A DNA stretch of 63,481 nucleotides from Nostoc sp. WHI (GCF_015714725.1 NZ_WBKM01000289.1:1-63481), one strand, 5' to 3'; shown: positions 13,918 to 24,225, counted from the first letter of the stretch. The notes: generated by a model from the letters alone, not told the origin. Translations and numbers: made by a program.

Positions 13918-16707
13918 TTACGTTGAGGGTTCCTGTTTTAGTGGAATCATAATAACAAACTCGGCACCTTTTCCTGGTGCTGAAATACACTGGATTTGCC
14001 CACCGTGTTTTTTAACAACAATTTGGTAGCTAATTGATAACCCCATACCTGTCCCTTTGCCCACAGCTTTTGTAGTAAAGAAGGGGTCAAATAGGCGTTT
14101 GCGTACTTCCTCAGTCATGCCTAGACCATTGTCGGCAATGCTAATGATTACACGGTCTTCTTGGATGAAGGTGCGAATGCGAATCTGGGGAAAAGTCATT
14201 TGTGCTTGGTCATTTGTCCTTTGTTCAGTGTTGTTTACTAATGACAAATGACTAATGACAAATGACTCTTCTAAAACATCGATCGCATTTGCCAACAGAT
14301 TCATAAACACCTGATTCATCTGTCCGGCGTGACACACTATCGATGGTAGATTGCCGTAGTCTCGGATTACTTGGATTTCGGGACATCCTGATTTGGCTTT
14401 TAGGCGATGTTGCAATAGCAGCAAGGTGCTATCGATACCTTCATGAATATCCACTGGTTTTGCACCGTCTTCATCAAGGCGAGAAAAATTGCGTAAAGAT
14501 AGGACAATCTGCCGAATGCGTTCGGCTCCCATATTCATAGAATCCAAGATTTTGGGCAAATCGTCCCTAATAAAGTCTAAATCAATGGCGTAGATTTGTT
14601 CGTGAATCTCTGGTGTTTGTGGGCAGTAGTTCTGTTGATAAAGTTCTACTAAATGCAGCAAGTCCTTGATATATTCACTGGCGTGGCTAATATTGCCATA
14701 GATGAAATTGACAGGATTATTGATTTCGTGGGCAACACCTGCAACTAATTGTCCCAAACTAGACATTTTTTCAGTTTGAATCAGTTGCGCTTGAGTTTGT
14801 TGAAGTTCCAGCAACGCCGCTTCTAGTTGCTGGGCTTTGTCTTGGGCAGTTTGGGCAACGATGCGACTTTGGGTGTAAAGTTTAGCTTGATCAATGGCGA
14901 TCGCTAGTTGAACTGTAACTGCTTGGAGTAATTCTACTTCATTGTCTAGCCAAGGCCGAAAGCCACTACAAGAACCACAGCTAAATGCGCCAATTTCGCC
15001 AGATTGGGTGTGTACGGGCAGTGACATAAAGGCAGTGAAACCAAAATCCTGCATAAACTGGCGTGCATTGCCATCGGCCACAGTTTCAGCATCATCAATG
15101 CGGATAATTTCTCCGTTCAAGGTTTTGGCTGCGATTAGTCCGATTTCTGCATTAGTTCCTTCATCGTTAAGCAGACAGGGTAAAAAGCAACTTTTCGCCT
15201 CATATACTCTCTCCCAGTAGGGCACATCAGCGTCTTGCCGATACCAAAAGAAGGCACAGCGATCAATTTGGAATAAGTTGCGAATCTCCTGGACTGCGGT
15301 TTCCAGAATGTGATTAAGATCCAAAGAAGCTCGAATCTGGCTCGAAAGACGATTGATTAGTGCTTCCCTCTGGGCAAGAGCTTGCACCGCTTCCTCTGCT
15401 TGTTTGCGTTCGGTGGTGTCATGGCAAATGCCAACGAAGTTTAAAACATTGCCATTAGTGTCTCTAATAACAGATGAGTTACTTGTATGCCATCGCCAAT
15501 TGCCATTTTTGTGTTTTACCCGATATTCAATTGCGTCTTGTTTTTCGCCTGTTGTCAAAATTCTTTGGAAATAATCTGCACAGATATGTATATCCTCAGG
15601 ATGTACAAAGAGAGCAAAGGATTTGCCTTCAACCTCTGCAACCTCATGTCCAAAAATTTCAGTCCAGTTAGGAGAAACGTAGGAAAATATCCCTTCAAGG
15701 GTCAGTGCAAAAATAATGTTATTAGCGTTTTCGACAATGCTGCGAAACTTAGTATCACCTTTTATCAATGTTGCTTGGATGTTGTCGCTGATGTCGCGGA
15801 CAAGAACTATAATTTGCTGGTCTGGTAATGGTAATAACCTAACTTCAAAATTACCGTTTTCTTCTGATAATGATAAGGTATATTCAAAACTGACTTCATA
15901 TTGAGTTTCAAGGACTTGAGTTATTGCTTGGTGGAAGCGATCGCCTACAGCAGTCGGTAGGCATTCTCGCAAACTCTTGCCTTGACAATCTCCTGTTTGA
16001 ATATACAGATTCTCCCTCAATCCTGGCTTGTAATCCAGAATAGTTCCATCAGCATCCAGACGAAAGTATAAATCAGGAAGTACTTGCAAAATCGCTGCAA
16101 ATTCTGATGTTTTTTGGTGTAACTGTGCTTCCATTTCTTGGCGTTTTGCAGTTTCAGCTTGCAGTTGCGCCTGTGTTTTTTCTGTAATTTTACTTAGGCA
16201 ATGAGAAAAGTTTGTAGATGCCGAGCAGCTTTCCGTCAACATAGGCTGGCTTCCCACTATCGTCACTTCTGTTATATCTACACAATAACCGATGTAACCG
16301 ACAAAGCTGCCATCTGCTGCAAACCGTGGCGCGGCTGTGTCTAAAATCCAGCGATATTCGCCATCAGCCCGACGGAGGCGATATTGCCTCTGGAAGGAAT
16401 CATGTGCCGTAAATGCTTTGATGTATATATTGTCACATCGTTGTCTATCTTCTGGATGGACACTACAAGTCCAGATATTGTCTATCTCGTCTCCTCGCCC
16501 AGACGCAAACTCGCCTGTGGTCAGACATCCGCCAGTAAATTTTAGCCAATTGGAATTCAAGTAATAGTAGAGTGCATTGCATCCAGCCATCCAAATCATC
16601 AGAGGAGAAGTATCCACCTGCTGGCAAAATAGTTTTTCATCGTCTTGTATTTCTTCCTGTTCAACCATGATTTGGTTAGTGTAGCTCTGCACCCTTTTAG
16701 GAAACAC
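13918..16707 (-). CDS. PAS-PAS-PAS-GAF sensor histidine kinase
   Basis: A 929-residue soluble kinase. A first PAS domain with a PAC ending (RRADGEYRWILDTAAP, GYIGYCVDIT) is at about residues 30-150, followed by a coiled coil. PAS domains follow at about 205-315 and 320-440 (the third ends FVGICHDTTERK), a GAF domain at about 450-610, and another coiled coil. The H-box is EKMSSLGQLVAGVAHEINNP near residue 660. The catalytic domain has QVFMNLLANAID (N box), DNGLGM (G1) and GKGTGMGLSI (G2). No membrane segment, so a cytoplasmic signal input. No response regulator is adjacent. An unusual loop between N and G1 boxes is encoded by an inserted repeat (14195-14267). Confidence 0.93.
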   Translation of the reverse strand: MFPKRVQSYTNQIMVEQEEIQDDEKLFCQQVDTSPLMIWMAGCNALYYYLNSNWLKFTGGCLTTGEFASGRGDEIDNIWTCSVHPEDRQRCDNIYIKAFTAHDSFQRQYRLRRADGEYRWILDTAAPRFAADGSFVGYIGYCVDITEVTIVGSQPMLTESCSASTNFSHCLSKITEKTQAQLQAETAKRQEMEAQLHQKTSEFAAILQVLPDLYFRLDADGTILDYKPGLRENLYIQTGDCQGKSLRECLPTAVGDRFHQAITQVLETQYEVSFEYTLSLSEENGNFEVRLLPLPDQQIIVLVRDISDNIQATLIKGDTKFRSIVENANNIIFALTLEGIFSYVSPNWTEIFGHEVAEVEGKSFALFVHPEDIHICADYFQRILTTGEKQDAIEYRVKHKNGNWRWHTSNSSVIRDTNGNVLNFVGICHDTTERKQAEEAVQALAQREALINRLSSQIRASLDLNHILETAVQEIRNLFQIDRCAFFWYRQDADVPYWERVYEAKSCFLPCLLNDEGTNAEIGLIAAKTLNGEIIRIDDAETVADGNARQFMQDFGFTAFMSLPVHTQSGEIGAFSCGSCSGFRPWLDNEVELLQAVTVQLAIAIDQAKLYTQSRIVAQTAQDKAQQLEAALLELQQTQAQLIQTEKMSSLGQLVAGVAHEINNPVNFIYGNISHASEYIKDLLHLVELYQQNYCPQTPEIHEQIYAIDLDFIRDDLPKILDSMNMGAERIRQIVLSLRNFSRLDEDGAKPVDIHEGIDSTLLLLQHRLKAKSGCPEIQVIRDYGNLPSIVCHAGQMNQVFMNLLANAIDVLEESFVISHLSLVNNTEQRTNDQAQMTFPQIRIRTFIQEDRVIISIADNGLGMTEEVRKRLFDPFFTTKAVGKGTGMGLSISYQIVVKKHGGQIQCISAPGKGAEFVIMIPLKQEPST
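14195..14267. repeat. Interspersed repeat inside the histidine kinase gene
   Basis: GTCATTTGT units on one side and AATGACAAATGACTAATGAC units on the other form an imperfect palindrome within the ATPase domain. It is kept in frame and codes for about 20 extra residues (SFVISHLSLVNN...). The same motif appears in intergenic DNA near 59905-59942. Confidence 0.8.
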
Positions 16708-17354
16708 TTTTATCTACCTGCTCTACGTAAATTATTAGGGTAATATCTCTGAAAATAGAATTTCTTAATAGATGGACATAATCATCATCTAAACCTGCTT
16801 AATTTATCTTAATACTTTATTGTTTTTTATATCTGCAAAAATTCCTCTTTTACTGTAAATAAACTGTAAAACTTCTAAAGTTATTATTAAGATTAACTTC
16901 AACATTTTTTAATGAAATTTAAAATACCCATGTATGGGAAGGTTGCTTAACCAGCTTTCTTATTAGAATCATCTATAAATTCATATTGTTTATGTAATTA
17001 CATTGCTCAAAATCTGATTTTGCTTCATAGAAACTACATGATTCTCCATGAGGCAGTTAAGTCTTGATAAAAAATTCACAATCCTCAAGAATTTCATATC
17101 AAATCAATATTTAATTTTTAATTTTTCTAGCAAAAACCGATTTTTCAAGATTGTCTAAGCAATCTCAGTCTTTGCGATTGCTTCTCTACGAGACGCTACG
17201 CGAACACTCCACTGCCTTCCGCTCGCAATGACATATTATATTTAATTTCGCCCAGCTACTTACCAAAAATGAGAGAAATGCTAAATGTAATATCAACAGG
17301 TTGCCAGAATAGCTAGCGATAGCGTTTTATATGTTATAAAGCTCACAGAAATTC
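16708..17354. other. AT-rich divergent intergenic region
   Basis: A 647-bp spacer between the histidine kinase and the dynamin-like GTPase gene, probably with promoters for both. At 17155-17235 it holds a dispersed repeat (TCTCTACGAGACGCTACGCG, GCAATGACAT). No reading frame, RNA gene or clear operator seen. Confidence 0.5.
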
Positions 17355-19919
17355 ATGTTAGGCGGAAACTACTCTATGGAACCAGATAAACTAGGCCGTT
17401 TTAAGGAGTACGGCGAATTCATCCTCCGAAAGATAGATTCTGTACCCCAGTCCCCTTCTAAACAAGAAGATTGGGTTCCAGCTAGTCTTGATGACTGTCT
17501 TCTGCGTTTGCGTTCATCTGCCCAGAAAACTGTAGAACTTGCAACTTCGCCTGTCAAAATTGGGGTTATGGGGGAATTCAGTAGTGGGAAAACCTTACTT
17601 TTAGGCAGTCTCATTGGATATGCAGATGCTTTGCCAGTGAGTGAAAACCCCACTACAGGTAATGTTACCGCTATACATATTATCCCACAAGACGAGTTTG
17701 CAACTACCCAATTAAGTAATTTTACGGTAGAGTATCTTTCTCATGAAGGAGTACATGAGTGTCTACGCTTCATGCTAGGGGAAGCCAATAAACGAACAGC
17801 AGCAGCCGGACTTGCTGCTATACCAGTATCGAAACTCAACTCTGGTAAAGATATTATTAGCTGGTGTGAAGAAGCATGGAATAGTAGTAACAATTTGGAG
17901 CTACGTTATTTACTCCGGGAGTTGGTATTATTCCTGCGGGCTTATCAAGCCTATGGGGAAGTTATGTGTGGTGGGCGCTATCAGATTGATGCTACCACCG
18001 CTCAAGAGGGGCTACAGCTAGTCGAACAGCCGATGGCAATCCAAACTCTGAAATTTGAGGATTTACCCCCAGCGCACATCCGATTACCGAGTCCACCCCA
18101 GAGGCTACCAACAAAGTTATTACAAAACAGTTTCCCACTCATCCGCCGCGTAGATATCGATGCGAAAATATCACGAGAAATTTGGGATTTTGCAGACGCG
18201 GCTAAATTTATTCTCATCGACTTTCCGGGATTGGGGGCTGCTAATTCAGGGGCTAGAGATACCTTTTTGTCACTGCGGGAACTAGCAGAAGTACAGACAA
18301 TTTTGGTATTGCTAAATGGTAAATCTCCCGGTAGCGATCGCGCCAATAAAATCTTTACGATGATGCAGCAGCAGCGACCGGGACAAGACCTGAAAGATTT
18401 AATTCTTGTCGGTGTGGGTCGCTTTGATCAATTACCTCTAGATAGTGAAGGTGGCGAAAGAGAACTTGACCAATTGATTGAAGATAGCCCACATTTGCAG
18501 GAAGAAACGGTTTTCCAAAAACTCAAAGTTCTGCAAACTACCATTGACGGTGCAGAAGCATTTACAACCCAAAAAGACCGGATCGTTTTACTATCGCCAC
18601 TGTTAGGACTGGCTGAATTAGCAAAACGTTCTAGTACAGTCAAAGCAGGTTCACCAGAGTTTTTGGCTAACTTGGACTATCCTGATTACTTAGAACGGTC
18701 TAAACGGCTACAAGAGAAATGGGAGCTATTAAGTGAACGGCTGCTAGAATCTGATCCCCGGAGTTATTTGGGTAGACAGCTAGGTTACTTTGCTCAAGAT
18801 GGCGGTCTTAGTAAGCTGCGAGAATTGATTCAAACCCACGTAGCTACTCATGGTCTTAAGCAATTGTATGAAGATACTCGGAGATCTGCTGATGTGGTGA
18901 GTCAGCAACAAGATCACTTGAAGGATATTATAGATGAAATTCACGAGCAAGGCATTCCCACAAGCGATAGTCCCGCTTTTATCGAATTGCGCTTTGTGGT
19001 GGAAAGTTTGGATAAAATCTACAGGAATTTTCAAAAAGATATAGGCAAAGAACCACTCAAAGATCGGCGCGGTGTTGTTGTCAGTGATGTAGTAAAAGAC
19101 GAACTTACCTTTAGAATACTTAATTGGAACCAGTGGACTTTACTGTTTAATAAAGCCAACAATGGAGCGATCGCTCTGACTGAATCTAAAGGTGCAGCCG
19201 GAAAATTATTTGACCGAGGAAACCGCGTAAATAGTTCCCTTCCGACTAAGAGTGATGATTTTTATCCAGTATTTGAGAAAACCGTTAAAGAAGTAGAAGA
19301 TTTTGCGCGCGATCGCATCCATCAAGCAGTATTAGATTTGTTGAACCAATTGTCAAATCATGTAGCTCCAGAACGCGAACAATTGCAGGCAATTTTCCAT
19401 CCAGAAATGGAACAACAAATCGAAGAAAAATTTGGTTTTGAAGATGCTGATCTCTTTTACAAATTATTACTAGGATGCGATCCTAACGAATGGAAAGAAG
19501 CAATCATCGCTGAAGTTAGTAGTAAAGACAAAAGCGTTGCACCCGAAATCATTTTTCCTCTAGCACGTCAAGACGATAAACACAACGTTGGTCAAATCTT
19601 TGACTGGGCGCCAGAGAAAAGCCAAGGCTTACCCAGATCGAGCAATCACCAACTTTTAGTACTCCGACTGCGAGATGAAATGACAGCTAGCGCCAGCCTT
19701 CATCTTGTGCAGTATGTTAGCGAAGTTAATCAGCAAATTAATTTGGAACTAGAAGGCATTTTGGATCAAATTATTCCTAGTCTGCAAAACCTTTCAAAAA
19801 AAGAAACTTTGCTGAGATATTTAGCGGCTGGAGACTTGCCATCTGAGATAGCAATTCCTACTTGGTTACAGATTATTTCAGAAATTGCTGCTATTTCTGA
19901 CTCAAATGATTTGAGATAA
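17355..19919 (+). CDS. Dynamin-like large GTPase (possibly SrfC-like)
   Basis: An 854-residue protein with a dynamin-type G1 motif GEFSSGKT at residues 73-80, a conserved Thr in PTTGNVTAI (G2), DFPGLG near 290 (G3) and VGVGRFDQL near 356 in the G4 position. The remaining 450 residues are mostly helical with charged coiled coil. No membrane segment is obvious. It begins a plus-strand series with an SrfB-like ATPase and an unknown helical protein. In enterobacteria the srfABC operon also pairs an SrfB ATPase with a P-loop protein, SrfC. The start at 17355 or the ATG at 17376 (MEPDKLG) are both possible. G4 lacks a classic NKxD, so nucleotide specificity is uncertain. Confidence 0.8.
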   Translation: MLGGNYSMEPDKLGRFKEYGEFILRKIDSVPQSPSKQEDWVPASLDDCLLRLRSSAQKTVELATSPVKIGVMGEFSSGKTLLLGSLIGYADALPVSENPTTGNVTAIHIIPQDEFATTQLSNFTVEYLSHEGVHECLRFMLGEANKRTAAAGLAAIPVSKLNSGKDIISWCEEAWNSSNNLELRYLLRELVLFLRAYQAYGEVMCGGRYQIDATTAQEGLQLVEQPMAIQTLKFEDLPPAHIRLPSPPQRLPTKLLQNSFPLIRRVDIDAKISREIWDFADAAKFILIDFPGLGAANSGARDTFLSLRELAEVQTILVLLNGKSPGSDRANKIFTMMQQQRPGQDLKDLILVGVGRFDQLPLDSEGGERELDQLIEDSPHLQEETVFQKLKVLQTTIDGAEAFTTQKDRIVLLSPLLGLAELAKRSSTVKAGSPEFLANLDYPDYLERSKRLQEKWELLSERLLESDPRSYLGRQLGYFAQDGGLSKLRELIQTHVATHGLKQLYEDTRRSADVVSQQQDHLKDIIDEIHEQGIPTSDSPAFIELRFVVESLDKIYRNFQKDIGKEPLKDRRGVVVSDVVKDELTFRILNWNQWTLLFNKANNGAIALTESKGAAGKLFDRGNRVNSSLPTKSDDFYPVFEKTVKEVEDFARDRIHQAVLDLLNQLSNHVAPEREQLQAIFHPEMEQQIEEKFGFEDADLFYKLLLGCDPNEWKEAIIAEVSSKDKSVAPEIIFPLARQDDKHNVGQIFDWAPEKSQGLPRSSNHQLLVLRLRDEMTASASLHLVQYVSEVNQQINLELEGILDQIIPSLQNLSKKETLLRYLAAGDLPSEIAIPTWLQIISEIAAISDSNDLR

Positions 19920-19966
19920 GCCAACTCAGAAAATGACTGATTGCGATCGGGTACAGATATGAGGAT

Positions 19967-20809
19967 GTGTTTGTGAGACGTGATGCTATTTTTTATACAA
20001 TTTTCAAGCGTGTCCCCGGATTGCTTTTCGAGTTAGTTGAACAGCCACCAGCCGAAGCTGCTAACTATCGCTTTGAATCAGTTGAAGTTAAAGAACCAAC
20101 ATTTCGGATTGATGGGGTATTTTTACCTCCACCTGATGCAACATCGCAGATGATCTTTTTTGCTGAAGTACAATTCCAAAAGGATGAGTTACTGTATCAT
20201 CGCTTTTTCTCAGAATCGATGCTGTATATGTATCGCAACCCGTCGCTTTATGATGATTGGTATGGGGTAATTATTTTACAGTCTCGCAGTTTGGAACCAG
20301 AAAATACCACTATTCACAGATCGCTACTGAACAGTTCACAAGTACAACGGATCTATTTGGATGAGTTAGGTAGTCCTGATGAGCAAAGAGTAGGTATCAG
20401 TTTGATGCAGTTAACTATTGCCTCAGAAACTGAAATGATGGAACAAGCGAAACATTTAATTGAGCGAGTGCAACAAGAACAGATCAGCGTCTTGGCTAAA
20501 AAGGACATAATAGATGTAATCACAACGATTGCTGTTTATAAGTTTGCAAACTTAAGTCGTGAAGAGGTAGAGGCAATGTTAGAAGTCAAGTTAGAAGAAA
20601 CTAGGGTTTATCGAGAAGCTAAACAAGAGGGACGAGAAGAGGGACGAGAAGAGGGACGAGAAGAGGGACGAGAAGAAGGACGAGAAGAAGGACGAAAAGA
20701 ACTAAAACTTGAACTTGTACCTCAGATCTTAGCTCATGGTATGTCGATGGAAAATGTTGCTCAATTACTTAATTTAACCATCGAACAAGTAAGACTTGCA
20801 TCTGAGTAA
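19967..20809 (+). CDS. DUF2887 / Rpn-family recombination-promoting nuclease-like protein
   Basis: A 280-residue protein of the PD-(D/E)xK family annotated as Rpn or putative transposase. The start MFVRRDAIFYTIFKRVPG and the FRIDGVFLPP ... FFAEVQFQKDE core (D...ExQ pattern) match the family. The tail carries five to six EEGR repeats and an MENVAQLLNLTIEQV helix. The start codon is GTG (19967 or 19973). It lies between two genes that look functionally linked, so it probably inserted there. Such proteins promote RecA-independent recombination in E. coli; a defence role has also been proposed. Confidence 0.85.
   Translation: MFVRRDAIFYTIFKRVPGLLFELVEQPPAEAANYRFESVEVKEPTFRIDGVFLPPPDATSQMIFFAEVQFQKDELLYHRFFSESMLYMYRNPSLYDDWYGVIILQSRSLEPENTTIHRSLLNSSQVQRIYLDELGSPDEQRVGISLMQLTIASETEMMEQAKHLIERVQQEQISVLAKKDIIDVITTIAVYKFANLSREEVEAMLEVKLEETRVYREAKQEGREEGREEGREEGREEGREEGRKELKLELVPQILAHGMSMENVAQLLNLTIEQVRLASE
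20622..20699 (+). repeat. 12-bp in-frame repeats (EEGR)
   Basis: GAGGGACGAGAA and the variant GAAGGACGAGAA repeat about six times in the nuclease gene tail, giving a strongly charged helix. Copy number is likely to vary by slippage. Confidence 0.85.
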
Positions 20810-21138
20810 TTACAACAATTACTGTTTATAAATTTACCAACTTAAATCATGAAGAGGTAAAGGCTATGTTTGAAATTAGGTTACAAGAAACCAGGGTTTA
20901 TCAAGAAGCTAAAGAAGAAGGACGACAAGAAGGAATAAAACTAGGAATAGAACTAGAAATAAAACAAGTACAAGAAGAAATAGAACAAGGACGACAAGAA
21001 GTAAAACGTGAACTTATACCTCGGTGTTTAGCTTATGGTATTTCAATAGAAGAGGTTGCTAAATTATTTGATTTAACTATCGAACAAGTCGAACAAATAA
21101 GACTTGCAAGTGAGCAAGAATCTTCAACATTAACTTAG
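20806..21138 (+). pseudogene. Partial tandem duplicate of the Rpn-like gene (C-terminal third)
   Basis: From the last codons of the previous gene the frame repeats the stretch that begins at 20517. VITTIAVYKFANLS there is matched by VITTITVYKFTNLN here, and both continue through the REEVEAML/HEEVKAMF block, the charged repeat and the EVAKLFDLTIEQV tail. No nuclease core is present. An internal ATG at 20866 could give a 90-residue peptide, but there is no reason to think it is functional. Confidence 0.85.
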
Positions 21139-21158
21139 TAACTGGTGGAATTTTCATA

Positions 21159-21198
21159 GCGATGCCTACGCTTTTATATGAAAAAGTGTAGGCATCGC
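21159..21198. repeat. Palindrome GCGATGCCTACGC...
   Basis: GCGATGCCTACGCTTTT and AAAAAGTGTAGGCATCGC form an imperfect inverted repeat. It contains an ATG (21178) that opens the next frame artificially, which argues for the downstream start at 21244. Confidence 0.75.
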
Positions 21199-21243
21199 CC
21201 TAGACAAAAAAGCGATCGCTCAACAGAATCATTTGATACTATA

Positions 21244-24219
21244 ATGAACCCTTTCCAATTGAACAACTATACCGATCAAGAACCAAGCGAGAAACAACAA
21301 AAAAGATTTCCAGGATGGTTTGCTTTAGATTTTGGTACATCGAATTCGACAGTTACACTTTTCGATCCAATTGAAGTACCGATCGCAGAAATTTTACCCA
21401 AAGAACAAGAAATGCGGTTGCGCGATCGCTTATCACAATGGCTAAGTTCTCCCGCCTCAGTAGCTTTACCAGATGTCAGCGATGATGATTGGGAAAGCTT
21501 TATCGCAGAAATTAGCAAAAATCTGGAGATAGAACCAGGAAACTTGAGCGAAGTTTTTGAAAGTGATAATAAAGAGCGATTTTTGGAAGCAATTCGCCAA
21601 ATTGAACTTTGTTTAGGAAACAGCGAGAGATTCCGCCGGGCTGTCAGCAAAAAACTTTACCAGATATATCATGAGGTGTTCCGTGTTCCTACCCTAGAGT
21701 CGCAAAATCTGATCCCAGTTGTGCTGGATATTGATCGCCGCGATACAGAAATTCCTAGCGAGTCAGAAATTTCGCAATTAGGGGACTTAAAACTGCGGAT
21801 GGGTAGGGAAGCTAGAGATAACAGAAAAAAAGCGATCGCTCAAGGTACAAGCGGTTCTTTAAAGGAAATTATCAGCAGGTTTCACCATTCACCCAAACGC
21901 TATTTTGGTCAGGAGCGATCGTTTTCAGTTATTTTGAATGGTAAAGAAGAAACAATTACCGCCAACCAATTGATCCAATCTGCTTGGGCGCATTTAATCG
22001 AGTTAACTGAAGATTATCGCCAACGCGCACGACGCAGATTTTCAGAAGGAAATTTTTTAACAGCAGTTGTCACCTACCCCACTGTCGCCCCACCAGTTGT
22101 TCGCAAGGAAGTTAAAGAATTAGTTGAGCAGTTGGGAATCGATGATGTCCAAACTGCTTATGATGAAGCCGTTTCTGTAGCGATATTCTTTTTGTGGCGA
22201 GAATTTGGCGGTAATCTCAACATTGGTATTGAGTCATTCAAAACCCGTTGTCGCCAAGCCGGAAATAAATGGTCACAAAATGTTCTCGTTTTAGATATTG
22301 GCGGGGGAACTACAGACTTAGCTTTAATTGAACTGACTTTAGAAGATAAAACCCCAGCTTTTGCTGATTATGAAGACCGGGGTTTAGGAGGACGTTACTA
22401 TAAACTTACCCCCAAACTATTAGGTTCATCCGGTCATTTACAGTTAGGCGGTGAATTAATTACACTGCGAATTTTTAGATTATTAAAAGTTGCGATCGCA
22501 GACTTTTTATTGACAGCAGTAACAACAGGTGATATTGAAAGCGAAAAGCTAGACGATTTAATTAACTCCGAGTTAAACGAGCGCTTTTTAGAACAAGGAA
22601 AATTCAAAAGTGGTAGTCTTTTAAAATGTGTTGATAAGGAGAATCCAGAAGGTGATGTTGCTTACAAAGATGCTTTAGATACTGCTGAAAAACTATTGCC
22701 TACCCGTTGGCAACAAGCACCCCAACGTTTGCAATCCTTTTATCTTCTCTGGGATCATGCAGAAACAGCTAAACTTAAACTTGGGCAGAAATCACCAGAT
22801 AATGATTCTCTATTAATCTTCACACTTTCTGAGCAGCAAATCTCCGAATTGCTTACCCAAAGCGCCGTTAAATTGCAAGTTAAAGATCCAAATAGCATCT
22901 GTGTCACCCTAGATAATCAGCAATTTGAACGAGCCGCCGCTTCAGGAATTAAAGAAGCGATCGGGATTGCTAAAGGATTAATGGAAAGTCGTTTGCGTCC
23001 CGATGATATCATCAAAGATTCTTGGAATTCCCAAAAAGTTGATTGGTTAATTTTATCTGGTAAAACTTGTAATTTAGACATAGTGCAGCGCCAAATCTAC
23101 CAGGAATTTAGTAAGTCTCCATATTTTGTCTGGAATCCAGAACGGATTACCTTTGTGTTGGAATTTACCAAGTTAGCCACCTCTGCCGGTGCTTGCTATG
23201 CCGAGAAACTGCGAAGATTGAGGTTCGATCCAGAAGAGTCTAAAACCTTGCTGCGTAAGGGAGCCAACCAGCTAGAAATTGATGTCAAAAACCTGTTTTA
23301 TTATTTGCCCTGCAACTTCAAACGTAAAACCCAAAGCAACGATTTGCTGACTATATTCAGTGCCGGACAAGAACTATATCAACTCGCATCTTGGGAAACT
23401 GTCGCCAAAGTTCGTACTCAGTGGCAAGGCATACAATTAACTAACATTATCTACCGTCAAGACTACGAGGATGGAGATTTACGACTTTGGGGAAGTTTCG
23501 ATGGTAAAAACCTCATGAAAAAACTGGGGATGGAAGAAGTAGAGTTTCTCAAAAAAATCAAAGTCCAGTTTGAAATTGACCAAACTCTTGAGTTTAGTGT
23601 ATTGCTTTGTCAAGGAAATCCCCATTATTTGATTGACATTCCTGGCATTGATTTAGGAGCAGTAGTTTCAGAAACATCAGCGCTATTTTCTGATGGTAAA
23701 TTGAACTGGAATATTGCTGTGGAACGCTTCAATAAAAACTTGAATGATGGTGATATTGCCGTCAATGTTATCGAGTCTGCAACTGTCGATCAACCAGATG
23801 CCTATCATCTAGTATTTGAAGTAGGAAATGATGATAGTAATTTGTTTCAAAAATTTCACTATTTGCGCGATGGGGTGACGCAACCAGGAATCGGGTTAAT
23901 TAGTAATCTCTTACCTCCCTTCCCGCAAACTGGACAGCACACTTTCTATGTTTATCAAACAGATGCCGAAACTAACAGCAAAAAATGGATAAGAATTGGC
24001 GCACTCAGCAAACCAGATGTAACCACAGATTACCCTTGCCAATATCGTGTGACTCTCGACGATCAAGGCATTCTGCGGATGCACGCTGGTGAAGTGCCTT
24101 ACTGGACATCAATAAATCAAGAATGTCTCAAAGAAGAGGGATGTGTTTATCTTGCTGAATTAGAGTTGCAACCTAACGAAGTTGATAAAGAACGCGATCC
24201 ATTTTGCGGCATACATTAG
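21244..24219 (+). CDS. SrfB-like actin/Hsp70-fold ATPase
   Basis: A 991-residue protein from the ATG at 21244 (MNPFQLNN). The phosphate-1 loop GWFALDFGTSNSTVTLFDP is at about residues 25-43, a VTYPTVAPPVVRKEVKELV block near 280, and the phosphate-2 loop VLVLDIGGGTTDLALIE near 350, followed by a long insertion and a beta-rich C-terminal third. This is the architecture of the SrfB family (PF07520), known from the enterobacterial srfABC operon, whose molecular role is unclear. The upstream gene is a large GTPase and the downstream one a helical protein, suggesting a complex. The length is close to that of enterobacterial SrfB as I recall it. Confidence 0.82.
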   Translation: MNPFQLNNYTDQEPSEKQQKRFPGWFALDFGTSNSTVTLFDPIEVPIAEILPKEQEMRLRDRLSQWLSSPASVALPDVSDDDWESFIAEISKNLEIEPGNLSEVFESDNKERFLEAIRQIELCLGNSERFRRAVSKKLYQIYHEVFRVPTLESQNLIPVVLDIDRRDTEIPSESEISQLGDLKLRMGREARDNRKKAIAQGTSGSLKEIISRFHHSPKRYFGQERSFSVILNGKEETITANQLIQSAWAHLIELTEDYRQRARRRFSEGNFLTAVVTYPTVAPPVVRKEVKELVEQLGIDDVQTAYDEAVSVAIFFLWREFGGNLNIGIESFKTRCRQAGNKWSQNVLVLDIGGGTTDLALIELTLEDKTPAFADYEDRGLGGRYYKLTPKLLGSSGHLQLGGELITLRIFRLLKVAIADFLLTAVTTGDIESEKLDDLINSELNERFLEQGKFKSGSLLKCVDKENPEGDVAYKDALDTAEKLLPTRWQQAPQRLQSFYLLWDHAETAKLKLGQKSPDNDSLLIFTLSEQQISELLTQSAVKLQVKDPNSICVTLDNQQFERAAASGIKEAIGIAKGLMESRLRPDDIIKDSWNSQKVDWLILSGKTCNLDIVQRQIYQEFSKSPYFVWNPERITFVLEFTKLATSAGACYAEKLRRLRFDPEESKTLLRKGANQLEIDVKNLFYYLPCNFKRKTQSNDLLTIFSAGQELYQLASWETVAKVRTQWQGIQLTNIIYRQDYEDGDLRLWGSFDGKNLMKKLGMEEVEFLKKIKVQFEIDQTLEFSVLLCQGNPHYLIDIPGIDLGAVVSETSALFSDGKLNWNIAVERFNKNLNDGDIAVNVIESATVDQPDAYHLVFEVGNDDSNLFQKFHYLRDGVTQPGIGLISNLLPPFPQTGQHTFYVYQTDAETNSKKWIRIGALSKPDVTTDYPCQYRVTLDDQGILRMHAGEVPYWTSINQECLKEEGCVYLAELELQPNEVDKERDPFCGIH

Positions 24220-24225
24220 AATTAC

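Noticed and set aside
21178..21243. Upstream ATG extending the SrfB-like protein by 22 residues
   Set aside because: The ATG lies within a dispersed palindrome and the added residues are not family-like; ATG at 21244 is better.
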